Source: Fibrobacter sp. UWB11 (GTDB taxonomy: Bacteria; Fibrobacterota; Fibrobacteria; Fibrobacterales; Fibrobacteraceae). Taken from it: a DNA stretch of 64,000 bases. Numbering within the stretch: position 1 is the stretch's first letter; the number at the start of each line of letters is the position of its first letter. The translations under genes were made by a program, and so were the position numbers. A model generated the notes under the pieces. It was not told the origin of the DNA. It saw only the letters and a list, made by a program, of their open reading frames with translations, and did no database searches. Below are positions 18,018-26,349 of this stretch, piece by piece. Location of the stretch: contig NZ_FSRT01000004.1 in NCBI RefSeq assembly GCF_900143015.1, forward strand, positions 62,001 to 126,000, written 5' to 3'.

Positions 18018-18046
18018 TTGATTTTTGTGTAAAAATATTCTAGTTT
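18018..18046 (+). promoter_or_regulatory. sigma70-type promoter of the second TIGR02147 gene
   Basis: TTGATT (18018-18023), a 17-bp spacer, then TAGTTT (18041-18046). The -10 ends 6 nt before the ATG at 18053, predicting a leaderless mRNA. Confidence 0.6.
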
Positions 18047-18052
18047 AAAACC

Positions 18053-18904
18053 ATGTGCATTGCGCTTGAACATCTGTTTGACTATGACGACTTCCGCAAG
18101 TTCCTGCAAGACTATTTTGAGGAACAGAAGAAAATGCGGTCGGTGTTTTCGCATCGATTTTTTGCAGCAAAGGCTGGCTTCAGTAGCTCTTCTTATTGTC
18201 TGAATGTTATCCGTGGCCGTTTCAATTTGACTCCGAAATCCATCGAGAAAATTTCAAAGGCGATGGAATTTGAACCGTTGCAAAAGACGTATTTTGAGGC
18301 GCTGGTGCAGTACAACCAGGCTCAACAAGTTGCCGAACGCGAACACGCTTGGAACCAGATTGTCCAAATTCGCAAGCAGATAGAATTTACGCATGTCACG
18401 ACGCGTGAACAGGGGTATTTTGAAAAGTGGTATTACCCGATTGTACGCGAATTGGCGGTATCGTCGGATTGGAAAGGTGACTTCCGTGTGCTTGCGCGTT
18501 CGGTTGTGCCGCAGATAACGACGGATGAGGCTCGCGATGCGGTGAAAAAGCTGCTGGAATGGGGACTCTTGAAAAAAGAGGGTGAACGCTATGTTGAAAC
18601 ATCGCAAATGCTCGATGCTTCGGAAATCCCGTCAATGGCGTTGCGACGCATCCGTCATGAATATATGCAGCATGCGATGGGCGCCGTGGAATCTATGCCC
18701 AAAAACGAACGCTTTGCGGCGTTCACGACTCTTGCGATGAGCGAAAAATCCTACAATTATGCGGTAGAGGTGCTGGAAGAAGCCCGCAAGAAAATTATTG
18801 CCCGTGCGGCAAATGATTCGGAAGTGGAACGCGTTTACGAAATGATGCTTGTGGCGTTCCCGATGAGCAAGAAAATAGGGAAGGAGGCGGAAAATGAAAA
18901 ATAG
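18053..18904 (+). CDS. TIGR02147 family protein, putative regulator
   Basis: 283 aa, paralogous to the proteins at 7587 and 20373. It has LFDYDDFRKFLQDYF, then the HTH-like stretch FSHRFFAAKAGFSSSSYCLNVIRG, then ARSVVPQITTDEARDAVKKLLEWGLLKKEG, corresponding to the DUF4423-like part. Its last 11 nt overlap the start of the lipoprotein gene at 18894, which implies co-expression and probable translational coupling. There is no Shine-Dalgarno; a good promoter places transcription start at the ATG. Regulatory function is inferred from the fold. Confidence 0.82.
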   Translation: MCIALEHLFDYDDFRKFLQDYFEEQKKMRSVFSHRFFAAKAGFSSSSYCLNVIRGRFNLTPKSIEKISKAMEFEPLQKTYFEALVQYNQAQQVAEREHAWNQIVQIRKQIEFTHVTTREQGYFEKWYYPIVRELAVSSDWKGDFRVLARSVVPQITTDEARDAVKKLLEWGLLKKEGERYVETSQMLDASEIPSMALRRIRHEYMQHAMGAVESMPKNERFAAFTTLAMSEKSYNYAVEVLEEARKKIIARAANDSEVERVYEMMLVAFPMSKKIGKEAENEK

Positions 18905-20285
18905 ACAAGTTTATCTAAAGTTGTCGCGTAATTGCGTTGCGTGCGTGATGTCGCTTGCGTTTTCGTTGTCGTTCCTAGCTTGCTCGGATAGCGATGATGT
19001 GGCCGGTGGAGTGACCGATATCGGAAATTCAATTGCGGATTTGTCTGATACGCTGAGGTATTCCGGTGTAGTGCAGGACTTGCAGGGACGTGCTGTTCCT
19101 GCTGCGCGTGTCGTTGCCTACTTGGATAATTCGAAAGAAATTGTGGATTCGCTTGAAACGGTCGCTGATTCTACAGGGTTCTTTAAGCTAGGTCCGATTT
19201 CAAGGATCTCGGCGAAAGGTTCTCCGCGTTTCTATGCGGAATCCAAAGGGCTGTCCGGTTTGCGTGGCGATGGACTTTCTTCTGTAAGGAAGGATACGAT
19301 TTGTATTGGTCCGCATAAGACTGTAAGCGGAAAAATTGCCGGGGCGACTTCTGGTTATATGCGCATTCAGGGAACGCATTTGCGCTCGCCTGTTAGTGAA
19401 GATGGCTCATTTGCGTTCGATTCCATTCCGGCGGGCTTTAGAATGGACCTTGTGTACATGCAGAATGATTCGGCTATCGCTCAGTTCGAATTCACGGCAC
19501 TGGAATCGAAGGATTCGCTTAAGTTGCCTGAACTTTCGGTCAATGGGGAATGGCTTACGAGCAACGATATGCCTGTTATTGCGGAATACTATAGTTTCCA
19601 TTATTACCTTCCGGATTATTATTATCTCCCGAATGGGTATGGCGACCCGGAAATTGAAGTTTATCTCGGCATGAACCGCGATATCAATGTGCTCAACCAT
19701 GATTCTTCTGTTGCGGAAAACGTAAACTATGTAGATGGTTTGAGTGGCAAGGCGGTGCTTTTGGAACCGGGACAATTTATCGACTTGGATACGCTTAATC
19801 CAACGGGCGGCGACTTTACACTTTCGCTTTGGACCAAGTGGAATGGCCCCAACGGCGAACACCAGGTGTTGTTTTGCCAGCGAGCTTATTGGAGTGATTC
19901 TACATCGCGATTCCAGTGGCATTATGAGGTGAAGAGCGGAACGTTTGCCGTAATGAAGGGTATGCCGGACTACCCTGGGGCGGTGTATTTCGGGGATTCA
20001 GCTTCCGTGCCTGTCGGGGAGTGGACTTTCCTTGTGCTCGTTTCCAAGAATCACAAGGTGAGCATGTATGTGAACGGTAAAGCGGTAGCAATTGCGGGTT
20101 CCGATGGAACTGAATTTGTAGGGGAATTTGTGCCGAACGAGCTGAATCGTAATGTCCCCTTCCGCATCGGTGGCGATGAAATCGAGACTGAAACTTGGAA
20201 TGGTGTGATTGACGAAGTTCGCGTTGAATCAATCGCCCGCAGTCCCGAGTGGATTGAGGTCATGTACAAGCAACTGAAGCCTTAA
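18894..20285 (+). CDS. lipoprotein with prealbumin-like and LamG-like domains
   Basis: 463 aa. The signal peptide ends at C30 (SFLAC), followed by SDSDDVAGG. Residues of about 55-110 (SGVVQDLQGRAVPAARVVAYL, DSTGFFKLGPI) match a carboxypeptidase-regulatory-like domain. Residues of about 250-455 (FTLSLWTKWNGPNGEHQVLF, GEWTFLVLVSKNHKVSMYVNGKAV, GVIDEVRVESIARS) match a LamG/concanavalin fold. The start overlaps the stop of the TIGR02147 gene by 11 nt; GGAGG lies just upstream inside that gene. The same architecture at 3195 argues for a functional family. A role in binding plant polysaccharide at the surface is inference. Confidence 0.78.
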   Translation: MKNRQVYLKLSRNCVACVMSLAFSLSFLACSDSDDVAGGVTDIGNSIADLSDTLRYSGVVQDLQGRAVPAARVVAYLDNSKEIVDSLETVADSTGFFKLGPISRISAKGSPRFYAESKGLSGLRGDGLSSVRKDTICIGPHKTVSGKIAGATSGYMRIQGTHLRSPVSEDGSFAFDSIPAGFRMDLVYMQNDSAIAQFEFTALESKDSLKLPELSVNGEWLTSNDMPVIAEYYSFHYYLPDYYYLPNGYGDPEIEVYLGMNRDINVLNHDSSVAENVNYVDGLSGKAVLLEPGQFIDLDTLNPTGGDFTLSLWTKWNGPNGEHQVLFCQRAYWSDSTSRFQWHYEVKSGTFAVMKGMPDYPGAVYFGDSASVPVGEWTFLVLVSKNHKVSMYVNGKAVAIAGSDGTEFVGEFVPNELNRNVPFRIGGDEIETETWNGVIDEVRVESIARSPEWIEVMYKQLKP

Positions 20286-20311
20286 AATGTGTTTCCAAAA
20301 ATTATGTATTT

Positions 20312-20336
20312 TGTAAATTATATATAAAAATTTACA
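20312..20336. promoter_or_regulatory. inverted repeat abutting the -35 of the third TIGR02147 gene
   Basis: TGTAAATT (20312-20319) and AATTTACA (20329-20336) with a 9-bp spacer. The right arm touches the TTGAAA box. Candidate operator or activator site. Confidence 0.5.
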
Positions 20337-20365
20337 TTGAAAAATTGATGATAATTGCTTATATT
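20337..20365 (+). promoter_or_regulatory. sigma70-type promoter of the third TIGR02147 gene
   Basis: TTGAAA (20337-20342), 17-bp spacer, TATATT (20360-20365), then 7 nt to the ATG at 20373. Confidence 0.6.
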
Positions 20366-20372
20366 TGGAAGT

Positions 20373-21212
20373 ATGATAGATGTTTCCAAAATTAGTGTAT
20401 TTATGTATTTTGATTACCGCGATTTTATTCGCGCTGTTTTGGAAACTATGCAGTCAAAGGGGCTTTCGCTCCGTGCTATTCAAGAAAATGCGGGTGTTTC
20501 CGGTTCTGCGTTTTTCAGCCGAATCCTAGATGGCTCGCGCCCGCTGTCCATTGCGAATGCGAAAAATATCGCCAAGTCTTGGGGACTTCCCGATGATGAA
20601 TCGGATTACTTTCTCGATTTGGTGCGCTTCGGTAACGAAAAGAATGTAGATGTACGCGAAGAATTGTTGCGAAAGCTCCTTGCGGTCCGTGCGAACAATC
20701 AGGAATTTGCTCTGCAGGATTCTTCGCTCAAGTTTTTCTCGAAATGGTACTATCCCGTGTTGCGCGACTTGCTCCCTCTGCTTCCGCCAAATATGCCGGC
20801 GGAAAAAATTGGACGCATGTTTACGCCAGTGCTTCGTGCACCTCAGGTGGAAAGTGGTATTCGCTATTTGATGGAATCGGGATTCGTTACGTTAGATGAA
20901 AATGGTGTATATCGTGTGGAACAGCCTATTGTTTCAACTCCGCCTCGCGTGCGTTCTACGATTTTACGCAAATACCATCTGAAAAATCTTGAAGTGAATA
21001 GTGAAGTTTATGATCTGTTCACAAGTGATGACCGCAGCGTTACGAGTGTTACGTGCAGCTTGTCTAAAGAAAGCTTTGAAAAAGTCCGCGAAGAAATTGC
21101 GAAACTTCGCGAAAAAATTCTTGCGTTATCTCGTGAAGAGAAAAATCCAGACCGTGTTTGCCATGTAGGGTTTCAGTTGGTGAACCGCGCCAAAGTCAAG
21201 GAGGTAAAGTAA
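20373..21212 (+). CDS. TIGR02147 family protein, putative regulator
   Basis: 279 aa, third TIGR02147 copy. It has FDYRDFIRAVLETMQ, an HTH region LSLRAIQENAGVSGSAFFSRILDG, and a C-terminal region with EKIGRMFTPVLRAPQVESGIRYLMESG. An in-frame TTG lies 18 nt upstream, but it falls ahead of and within the -10 box, so the ATG at 20373 is preferred. Its stop shares one base with the ATG of the next lipoprotein gene (TAATG), a classic coupling arrangement. With the pair at 18053-20285 it forms two consecutive regulator-lipoprotein modules upstream of a GH5 gene. Confidence 0.82.
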   Translation: MIDVSKISVFMYFDYRDFIRAVLETMQSKGLSLRAIQENAGVSGSAFFSRILDGSRPLSIANAKNIAKSWGLPDDESDYFLDLVRFGNEKNVDVREELLRKLLAVRANNQEFALQDSSLKFFSKWYYPVLRDLLPLLPPNMPAEKIGRMFTPVLRAPQVESGIRYLMESGFVTLDENGVYRVEQPIVSTPPRVRSTILRKYHLKNLEVNSEVYDLFTSDDRSVTSVTCSLSKESFEKVREEIAKLREKILALSREEKNPDRVCHVGFQLVNRAKVKEVK

Positions 21213-22438
21213 TGTACCTCCGTAATGTTTTACGAAAACTGGTTTGGGTATTCCCTTTGGGTGTTGTGACTTTTGTCGCAATCCTTTGTATTTCGCTTGT
21301 TGGCTGTAGCGGAAATTCTGACATCGCAAACGGCACGGGTAGTAATGCTGGTGAAACTGAAATTGCAGGGATTATCACGGCGACAAATCATGGGAAACCT
21401 TTGGTGAATGCACTTGCCCGTGTGTGGATTTTGGACGAAGACTCCATGCATGTGGCGTATGAAGATTCTTTGGATAACAATGGTGTTCTTGAAATTAGGT
21501 CCGCTGTTCTTGGTGAAAAAGCGCCTGTCCAGCTTTTGGAAACGCGTTCGGGCGACTCGTTATCTACAATGCGCTGGGTCAATCTCGAACGTAGTCCCGA
21601 ACAAACCCTTTCTATTGCGGCAAGTGAGACTCTTAAGGGTTCGATAACGAATAACGGTGTTGCTGTAGAAGGTGCAACTGTTTCCATTTTGGACAAGTCC
21701 GTCGTTACAGATGTAAACGGAAACTTTGAATTTAATGATTTGCCTGCGGGCGTGCATTATGCTTTTGTCGAAGGCTATTTTGGAAAGTTCTCGTACCAGA
21801 TGGAAACCGGATTGAATGAAGGTGCGACAACGAACAACATTAATCTCGCAGATAGCATTTTTACGGTTGTCGAAGATTTTGAAAACTGGAAAAAACAGAC
21901 ATTTATCGGAAAAAGTTTTGGACAGGGCTGGTGGTTTATTTGCACAGACTCGTTGCAGGGTGGCGGAAGCCGTGCAAGCGCGGGTGTCGATAGTGAAAAT
22001 CTTTTTGTTTCTGGCGATAGCGCCAAAAGTGGAAAAAGCTTGCACGTCTCATTTGATATAGATGAGAAAACTCCGGGGCATTATGGAGTTATCGGTTTTA
22101 CGATTGGTGACGATTTTGATAAGGCAGAAATGTTTGCGTTCTATGATTTGCGTAAGGCGACTGCAATTTCGTTTGATGCCAGAGGTTCTGGAAAAATCTC
22201 GTTGCAGATTGCTAAACGCAGCGATAAAGGCGAACGTGAATATCACGAATCGTACTTTGTGACGCTCACGGAAAAATGGGAACATTTCACGTTTACGGCA
22301 GATGATTTCGATACAGAACTTATTGCAGTCAATGCAATCAACATTCTCGTTATTGACGATACCGAAATTTACCTTGACAATATCCGCTTTGACGGTATTT
22401 CGCCCAGTATGTGGCCGAGTCTCGGGATGCGTTTTTAA
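21212..22438 (+). CDS. lipoprotein with Ig-like and CBM-like jelly-roll domains
   Basis: 408 aa. The signal sequence ends at C32 (SLVGC), followed by SGNSDIANG and ETEIAGII, the motif shared with the other two lipoproteins. There are two prealbumin-like segments (about 45-110; about 130-185, KGSITNNGVAVEGATVSIL, DVNGNFEFNDLPAGVHYAF). The C-terminal half (about 205-395, VVEDFENWKKQTFIG to EIYLDNIRFDG) resembles a CBM11 or CIA30-type jelly roll. GGAGG sits 7 nt before the ATG inside the end of the regulator gene. The next gene, a GH5 glucanase, starts 27 nt downstream, suggesting a three-gene operon. A role presenting or sensing glucan is inference. Confidence 0.75.
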   Translation: MYLRNVLRKLVWVFPLGVVTFVAILCISLVGCSGNSDIANGTGSNAGETEIAGIITATNHGKPLVNALARVWILDEDSMHVAYEDSLDNNGVLEIRSAVLGEKAPVQLLETRSGDSLSTMRWVNLERSPEQTLSIAASETLKGSITNNGVAVEGATVSILDKSVVTDVNGNFEFNDLPAGVHYAFVEGYFGKFSYQMETGLNEGATTNNINLADSIFTVVEDFENWKKQTFIGKSFGQGWWFICTDSLQGGGSRASAGVDSENLFVSGDSAKSGKSLHVSFDIDEKTPGHYGVIGFTIGDDFDKAEMFAFYDLRKATAISFDARGSGKISLQIAKRSDKGEREYHESYFVTLTEKWEHFTFTADDFDTELIAVNAINILVIDDTEIYLDNIRFDGISPSMWPSLGMRF

Positions 22439-22465
22439 AATTCTTTTTCACGTATAGGAGAGAGT

Positions 22466-24361
22466 ATGAAAAAGTCAAAAATGGCGATTGTCGCCTTGTG
22501 TGCGTTTGCCTTTGTGGGTAGCGCATTTGCAACAATTCAGCCCACGCGCGTAGGCCCCGTAAGTCAATACGGTGCTTTGCAAGCCGGCAAGAATTCCGCT
22601 GGCGAAGGCCGCATTTATGGAAGCGTGCAAGGCGTCAAAGATGGAGCCGAAGTTCAGGTGCGCGGAATGAGCCTTACCTGGAGTATCTTTTGGCCAAACG
22701 GAATGTCGTTCTACGGCAATTCCTTTATTGATTCGCTTGTAGGCGAGTGGAATGTTGAACTTGTTCGCTCTGCAATGGGTTCCGTTGGAAATTGGGGACA
22801 AGGGAATTACAAGACTCGTCCTGAATATTATTCCGCACAAATGGACACGGTCGTACAGGCGGCTATCAGAAACGATGTTTATGTTTTGGTGGACTGGCAC
22901 AGTGAAGGTGGCTATTATAATTGCATTCACAAGGGTGTAAAACCGAAGTACGAATTTAACGATAATAAGGCTTGCTTTACGGCAAGTGATGCCGCGAAAT
23001 TCTTTGGAACCATGGCTCAGCGTTATGGCAAATACCCGCATGTGATTTTTGAAATTTACAATGAACCTGTGAGTGAAAGTTGGAATGACCTCAAGGCTTA
23101 TGCTGATACAGTTGTTCAGGAAATTCGTAAATATTCGGATAACTTAATTGTTGTAGGGACGCCGATGTGGTCTTCTGCGGCTGGCGATGCTGTTGCAAAT
23201 CCCGTCGTTGACAAGAATGTTGCTTACACGCATCATTTTTATGCCAATATGCATAACATCAATGAAACATCGACTAGCCAGAATGCAAGCCCGAACAAGG
23301 CTATTGCTGCGGGTCTCAGTGTTTTCGTGACCGAATGGGGCTGGGTCGAAAAAGATATCAACGATGCCAAGACCAAGGCGAATGCCGATGCGTTCCTGAA
23401 ATGGGTTGACGAAAAGAAACTTTCTACCGCCAAATGGGATGTCGAAAAACCGTATCTTGAAGATAATGATGACGACAACTATATCAAGGCGAACGTTCTT
23501 CCGCAAAAGACGACTTACACAAAGAACCTTGATTGGGCTTCGCAAATTAACGATGATCTCCCGTTTGCTCTCAAGACGACATCGACAGATGCTACCGGAG
23601 AATGGAGCTTTATTACGGATGTGAGCGGTAGCGATGAACAGGGAGACCACGGTAATTCTAGTTTCGAAGATAACTCCGAAAACGGAATGGTCAAGATGGA
23701 TAAAATCAAGCTTGATACGGTCGGCACGGCTTTTGACTATGCACCTTATGTGAATGCCGATTTTACTTTCAATTTTGATATTTCCAAGTGCAAAATGTTC
23801 AGCTACCGCTATAAAGGTACGAACCATCAATTTGTAGCCTATAGCGATTGGAATACGTCTACCGAAATTCTCGGTCAGGGACTTTGGGATTATCCGTTTG
23901 TCGGGATGCCTTATTCTCCGGAATGGACAACCGCTTATGTGGATTTTGGCTGGATGGTCAATAATGGCTGGCAGGCTGATGTACCGACAATTTTCTCTAC
24001 AAAGTTGACGACGGCGCTCCGCTTTAGCGTTACCAACGTTGCGTTTGGCGATTATCTCTGGATTGATAGTCTCAAGTGCGTCGAAGATGTGTCCAATTAC
24101 ACGGTTATGGAAATCCCGGACGTTTTAAGTATCCCGACGGCGAGAATGGCTGCTCGCAATTTTGTTCGCGTGAATACTGACGGCTTGAATATCGTTGCGA
24201 CGGGCGTTAAGAATGGAAGCCATTATTCGCTCTCCAATGTTCTTGGACAAACTTTGCGTGTGGGCGTGGCGAAAGCGGGCAATTTCTCGATGACTGCGCC
24301 GCGTGCTGGTCGCTACATTCTCCGCATTGGAAATTCTGTCTATCCGGTAACGGTAAAGTAA
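22466..24361 (+). CDS. secreted GH5 endoglucanase with C-terminal CBM-like and sorting domains
   Basis: 631 aa, signal peptide cleaved after AFA. The family 5 catalytic domain (about residues 35-345) hydrolyses beta-1,4-glucan or mannan with retention. The acid/base is E200 in IYNEP and the nucleophile is E290 in VTEWGW. Other family stretches are VLVDWHSEGG and VAYTHHFYA. A beta-sandwich of about 180 residues (about 380-550) resembles CBM11-type modules. The end (YSLSNVLGQTL, APRAGRYILRI) is a sorting-type domain. The start has AGGAGAG at good spacing. It lies 27 nt behind the lipoprotein gene and is likely co-transcribed with the TIGR02147 module. Fibrobacter uses several such GH5 enzymes on cellulose; exact substrate not determined. 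Confidence 0.88.
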   Translation: MKKSKMAIVALCAFAFVGSAFATIQPTRVGPVSQYGALQAGKNSAGEGRIYGSVQGVKDGAEVQVRGMSLTWSIFWPNGMSFYGNSFIDSLVGEWNVELVRSAMGSVGNWGQGNYKTRPEYYSAQMDTVVQAAIRNDVYVLVDWHSEGGYYNCIHKGVKPKYEFNDNKACFTASDAAKFFGTMAQRYGKYPHVIFEIYNEPVSESWNDLKAYADTVVQEIRKYSDNLIVVGTPMWSSAAGDAVANPVVDKNVAYTHHFYANMHNINETSTSQNASPNKAIAAGLSVFVTEWGWVEKDINDAKTKANADAFLKWVDEKKLSTAKWDVEKPYLEDNDDDNYIKANVLPQKTTYTKNLDWASQINDDLPFALKTTSTDATGEWSFITDVSGSDEQGDHGNSSFEDNSENGMVKMDKIKLDTVGTAFDYAPYVNADFTFNFDISKCKMFSYRYKGTNHQFVAYSDWNTSTEILGQGLWDYPFVGMPYSPEWTTAYVDFGWMVNNGWQADVPTIFSTKLTTALRFSVTNVAFGDYLWIDSLKCVEDVSNYTVMEIPDVLSIPTARMAARNFVRVNTDGLNIVATGVKNGSHYSLSNVLGQTLRVGVAKAGNFSMTAPRAGRYILRIGNSVYPVTVK

Positions 24362-24381
24362 TATTCATCTTTCTATTAAAT

Positions 24382-24413
24382 CTTAGAATTGACTTTGTCA
24401 ATAAAAAGCACCC
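24382..24413. repeat. 32-bp direct repeat, copy 1
   Basis: Identical to 24463-24494. It contains the dyad ATTGAC-TTT-GTCAAT and the first arm of an AAAAAGCACC hairpin. Confidence 0.85.
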
Positions 24414-24462
24414 AAGCCGAGAGTCGCGGGCAAGCTTGCTTGCCCATGACCGAGGCGCAGTG

Positions 24463-24494
24463 CTTAGAATTGACTTTGTCAATAAAAAGCACCC
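24463..24494. repeat. 32-bp direct repeat, copy 2
   Basis: Exact second copy, period 81 bp. It leads into the hairpin AGCACCCCGG...CCTGAGGTGCT (to about 24514), a terminator between the convergent GH5 and PL1 genes. Confidence 0.85.
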
Positions 24495-24515
24495 CGGTAT
24501 TTCCTGAGGTGCTTG
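24490..24515. terminator. terminator hairpin between GH5 and PL1
   Basis: AGCACCCCGG pairs imperfectly with CCTGAGGTGCT after an A-run; it serves the minus-strand PL1 ending at 24539. Confidence 0.6.
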
Positions 24516-24538
24516 ATTATTTGAATCGATGAGAACAG

Positions 24539-26287
24539 TTAAAATAAAACCCTGTACGGAATTTGTTTTTCGAAGCGGCGGCCTTTGAGGTCGTGGAACG
24601 TGTTCTTGCGCATTTGAGGCACGTTGCGGATTGCGCGCGCATTTTTGATCGCTGTTGTTGAATCTTGCGCTGTCTTGCTAGAGTCTTGTGCCGTTTCGCT
24701 GGAGTCTCGCGGCTGTTCCGGCGGCTCGCTTGCGTTTGCGGACTTTTCGACGAGTATTTCTATGCGGCCTGTGTATTCGGTGTTGTCGTTCCCTTTGACC
24801 GTGTACTTGAACGAGGCAAGTCCCTTGTAATTCTTGTCGGGGGTGAATCTTGCGGTGTAGCCATCTTTCTGCAATTCAACCGAGCCGTTTTCTGCAGCCG
24901 ATACGGTGTAAGACGGTTTTACTTCTTGGAATCCGCGAGTGATTGTACGCAGGTCAAAATCGAGCGTCCCGTTGCCTGCGACTTGTGCATGCATGGCGCC
25001 GAGCCAGTTGATGTACTTTTCAATGCGCACATAGCCGTCGCTTTCCTTGACCATGGCGTCGTCTTTGGCGACATCGTAGCCCATCGCATTTTCGAAGTAG
25101 TCGGGCATACCGTCTTTGTCGCCATCTGTGGCTGCTTTCCCGGCGATGACTTCACCCCAGCCGTTGTTGGTCTTGAAACCCATGGCGCCTACGGATTTTA
25201 CGAGTGCGCCTTCCTTGCCGAGCGTGCCGACCTGGTGCCAAATGAGCGAATCGATGTCGTCGTAGGGGAGGACTCCGCTTTGCGAGGTCACGTAGCGCCA
25301 GGCGCTTGCCGCACTCATCATCGGGCCCTTTGTCGTGAGCTCGTTCCACGGATTTTTCAGTTCTTCGCCAGGTCCCTGGTAGTAATAAATGCTTGTCGGG
25401 CCGCCATTGAGCACTCCGTCGCGGTTCTTGTCGATTAGGTTTCCGTTTGCGTAAATGCTCTGGTTTTTATCGACCTGAAACCACTCGTTTTTGCCTTCTG
25501 GACCATAGACAAAGTAGTTGTTGATGATGTCGTGCTTGAATTTGGCGCTAGTGTGTGTCGTGAAACCGGCTTCGAAATTGTAAAGAATGTTGTTGACGAA
25601 AATGTCGTTGATTTTGTCAAGCGGATTTCTGTTGTGCGTGTTCACGAACGCGTTGTAGTACCAAGCCCATGTGCCGTCAATGGATTCGATGTGTGCGCCG
25701 AACTGCTGGCCAATCGGGTTTGCAATGAGCGAATTCTGTACCGTGATGCCAGTGACACGGTGATCGGCGTTGTCCGAAGAGCCTCCGAAGTTATTCCACG
25801 GAGCAAGTTCCACCGAGCAATGGTCCACGATGACATTTTTGGCATCGTAGAGGTTGAGCGCATCATCCTTGGTGCTGGCCGTGTTTTCGCCTGGGCGGAT
25901 ACGCAAGTAGCGGATAATGATGTTGTTCTGCTTTCCGGTCGAAAGTTTTCCACCGTGGATGGCAATGCCCTCGCCTGGGGCGGTCTGCCCGGCAATGGTG
26001 ATGTTCGATTTGATGGAAACGGCGGTCTTGATGTTGATGATGCCGCCTACATCAAAAACGACAATGCGGTTCCCTTGGCTAACCGCATCGCGGAATGAGC
26101 CTGCGCCGTCATCGTTCAAGTTTGTTACATGGTAAACTGTACCCGCGCGGCCACCCGTTACGTTTGCGCCGAAACCAAGCGCCTCAGGAAACGCAAGCGG
26201 CTCGGCACTTGCGTATATACACCAAAACAAAGACCCGCAAAGTGCCGAAACCGCAAAATTTCGCTTAAAACCAAAAGAATATCCCAT
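24539..26287 (-). CDS. secreted pectate-lyase-like enzyme (PL1)
   Basis: 582 aa with a signal peptide. The PL1 beta-helix (about residues 30-390) shows VTNLNDDGAGSFRDAV, ITIAGQTAPGEGI, IIRYLRIRPGE, VIVDHCSVELAPWN, HNRNPLDKINDIFVNNILYNF (likely catalytic Arg) and an EF-hand-like DGDKDGMPDYFE. A cadherin-like domain (about 460-525) and a TAQDSS-type linker precede FHDLKGRRFEKQIPYRV, the same tail as the PL1 at 8512. The ATG at 26287 has AAGGG 7 nt upstream; a TTG two codons earlier is less likely. Its promoter overlaps dyad site 4. Predicted extracellular pectate lyase. Confidence 0.85.
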   Translation of the reverse strand: MGYSFGFKRNFAVSALCGSLFWCIYASAEPLAFPEALGFGANVTGGRAGTVYHVTNLNDDGAGSFRDAVSQGNRIVVFDVGGIINIKTAVSIKSNITIAGQTAPGEGIAIHGGKLSTGKQNNIIIRYLRIRPGENTASTKDDALNLYDAKNVIVDHCSVELAPWNNFGGSSDNADHRVTGITVQNSLIANPIGQQFGAHIESIDGTWAWYYNAFVNTHNRNPLDKINDIFVNNILYNFEAGFTTHTSAKFKHDIINNYFVYGPEGKNEWFQVDKNQSIYANGNLIDKNRDGVLNGGPTSIYYYQGPGEELKNPWNELTTKGPMMSAASAWRYVTSQSGVLPYDDIDSLIWHQVGTLGKEGALVKSVGAMGFKTNNGWGEVIAGKAATDGDKDGMPDYFENAMGYDVAKDDAMVKESDGYVRIEKYINWLGAMHAQVAGNGTLDFDLRTITRGFQEVKPSYTVSAAENGSVELQKDGYTARFTPDKNYKGLASFKYTVKGNDNTEYTGRIEILVEKSANASEPPEQPRDSSETAQDSSKTAQDSTTAIKNARAIRNVPQMRKNTFHDLKGRRFEKQIPYRVLF

Positions 26288-26349
26288 AAACAACCCTTAT
26301 ATTGCAATATACTGAAAAAATACCATTGTTTTGAAGAAAACAATCTACC

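Noticed and set aside
24382-24515. Possible CRISPR-like array
   Set aside because: Only two copies of a repeat, 81 bp apart, tied to a terminator; no further units and no cas genes.
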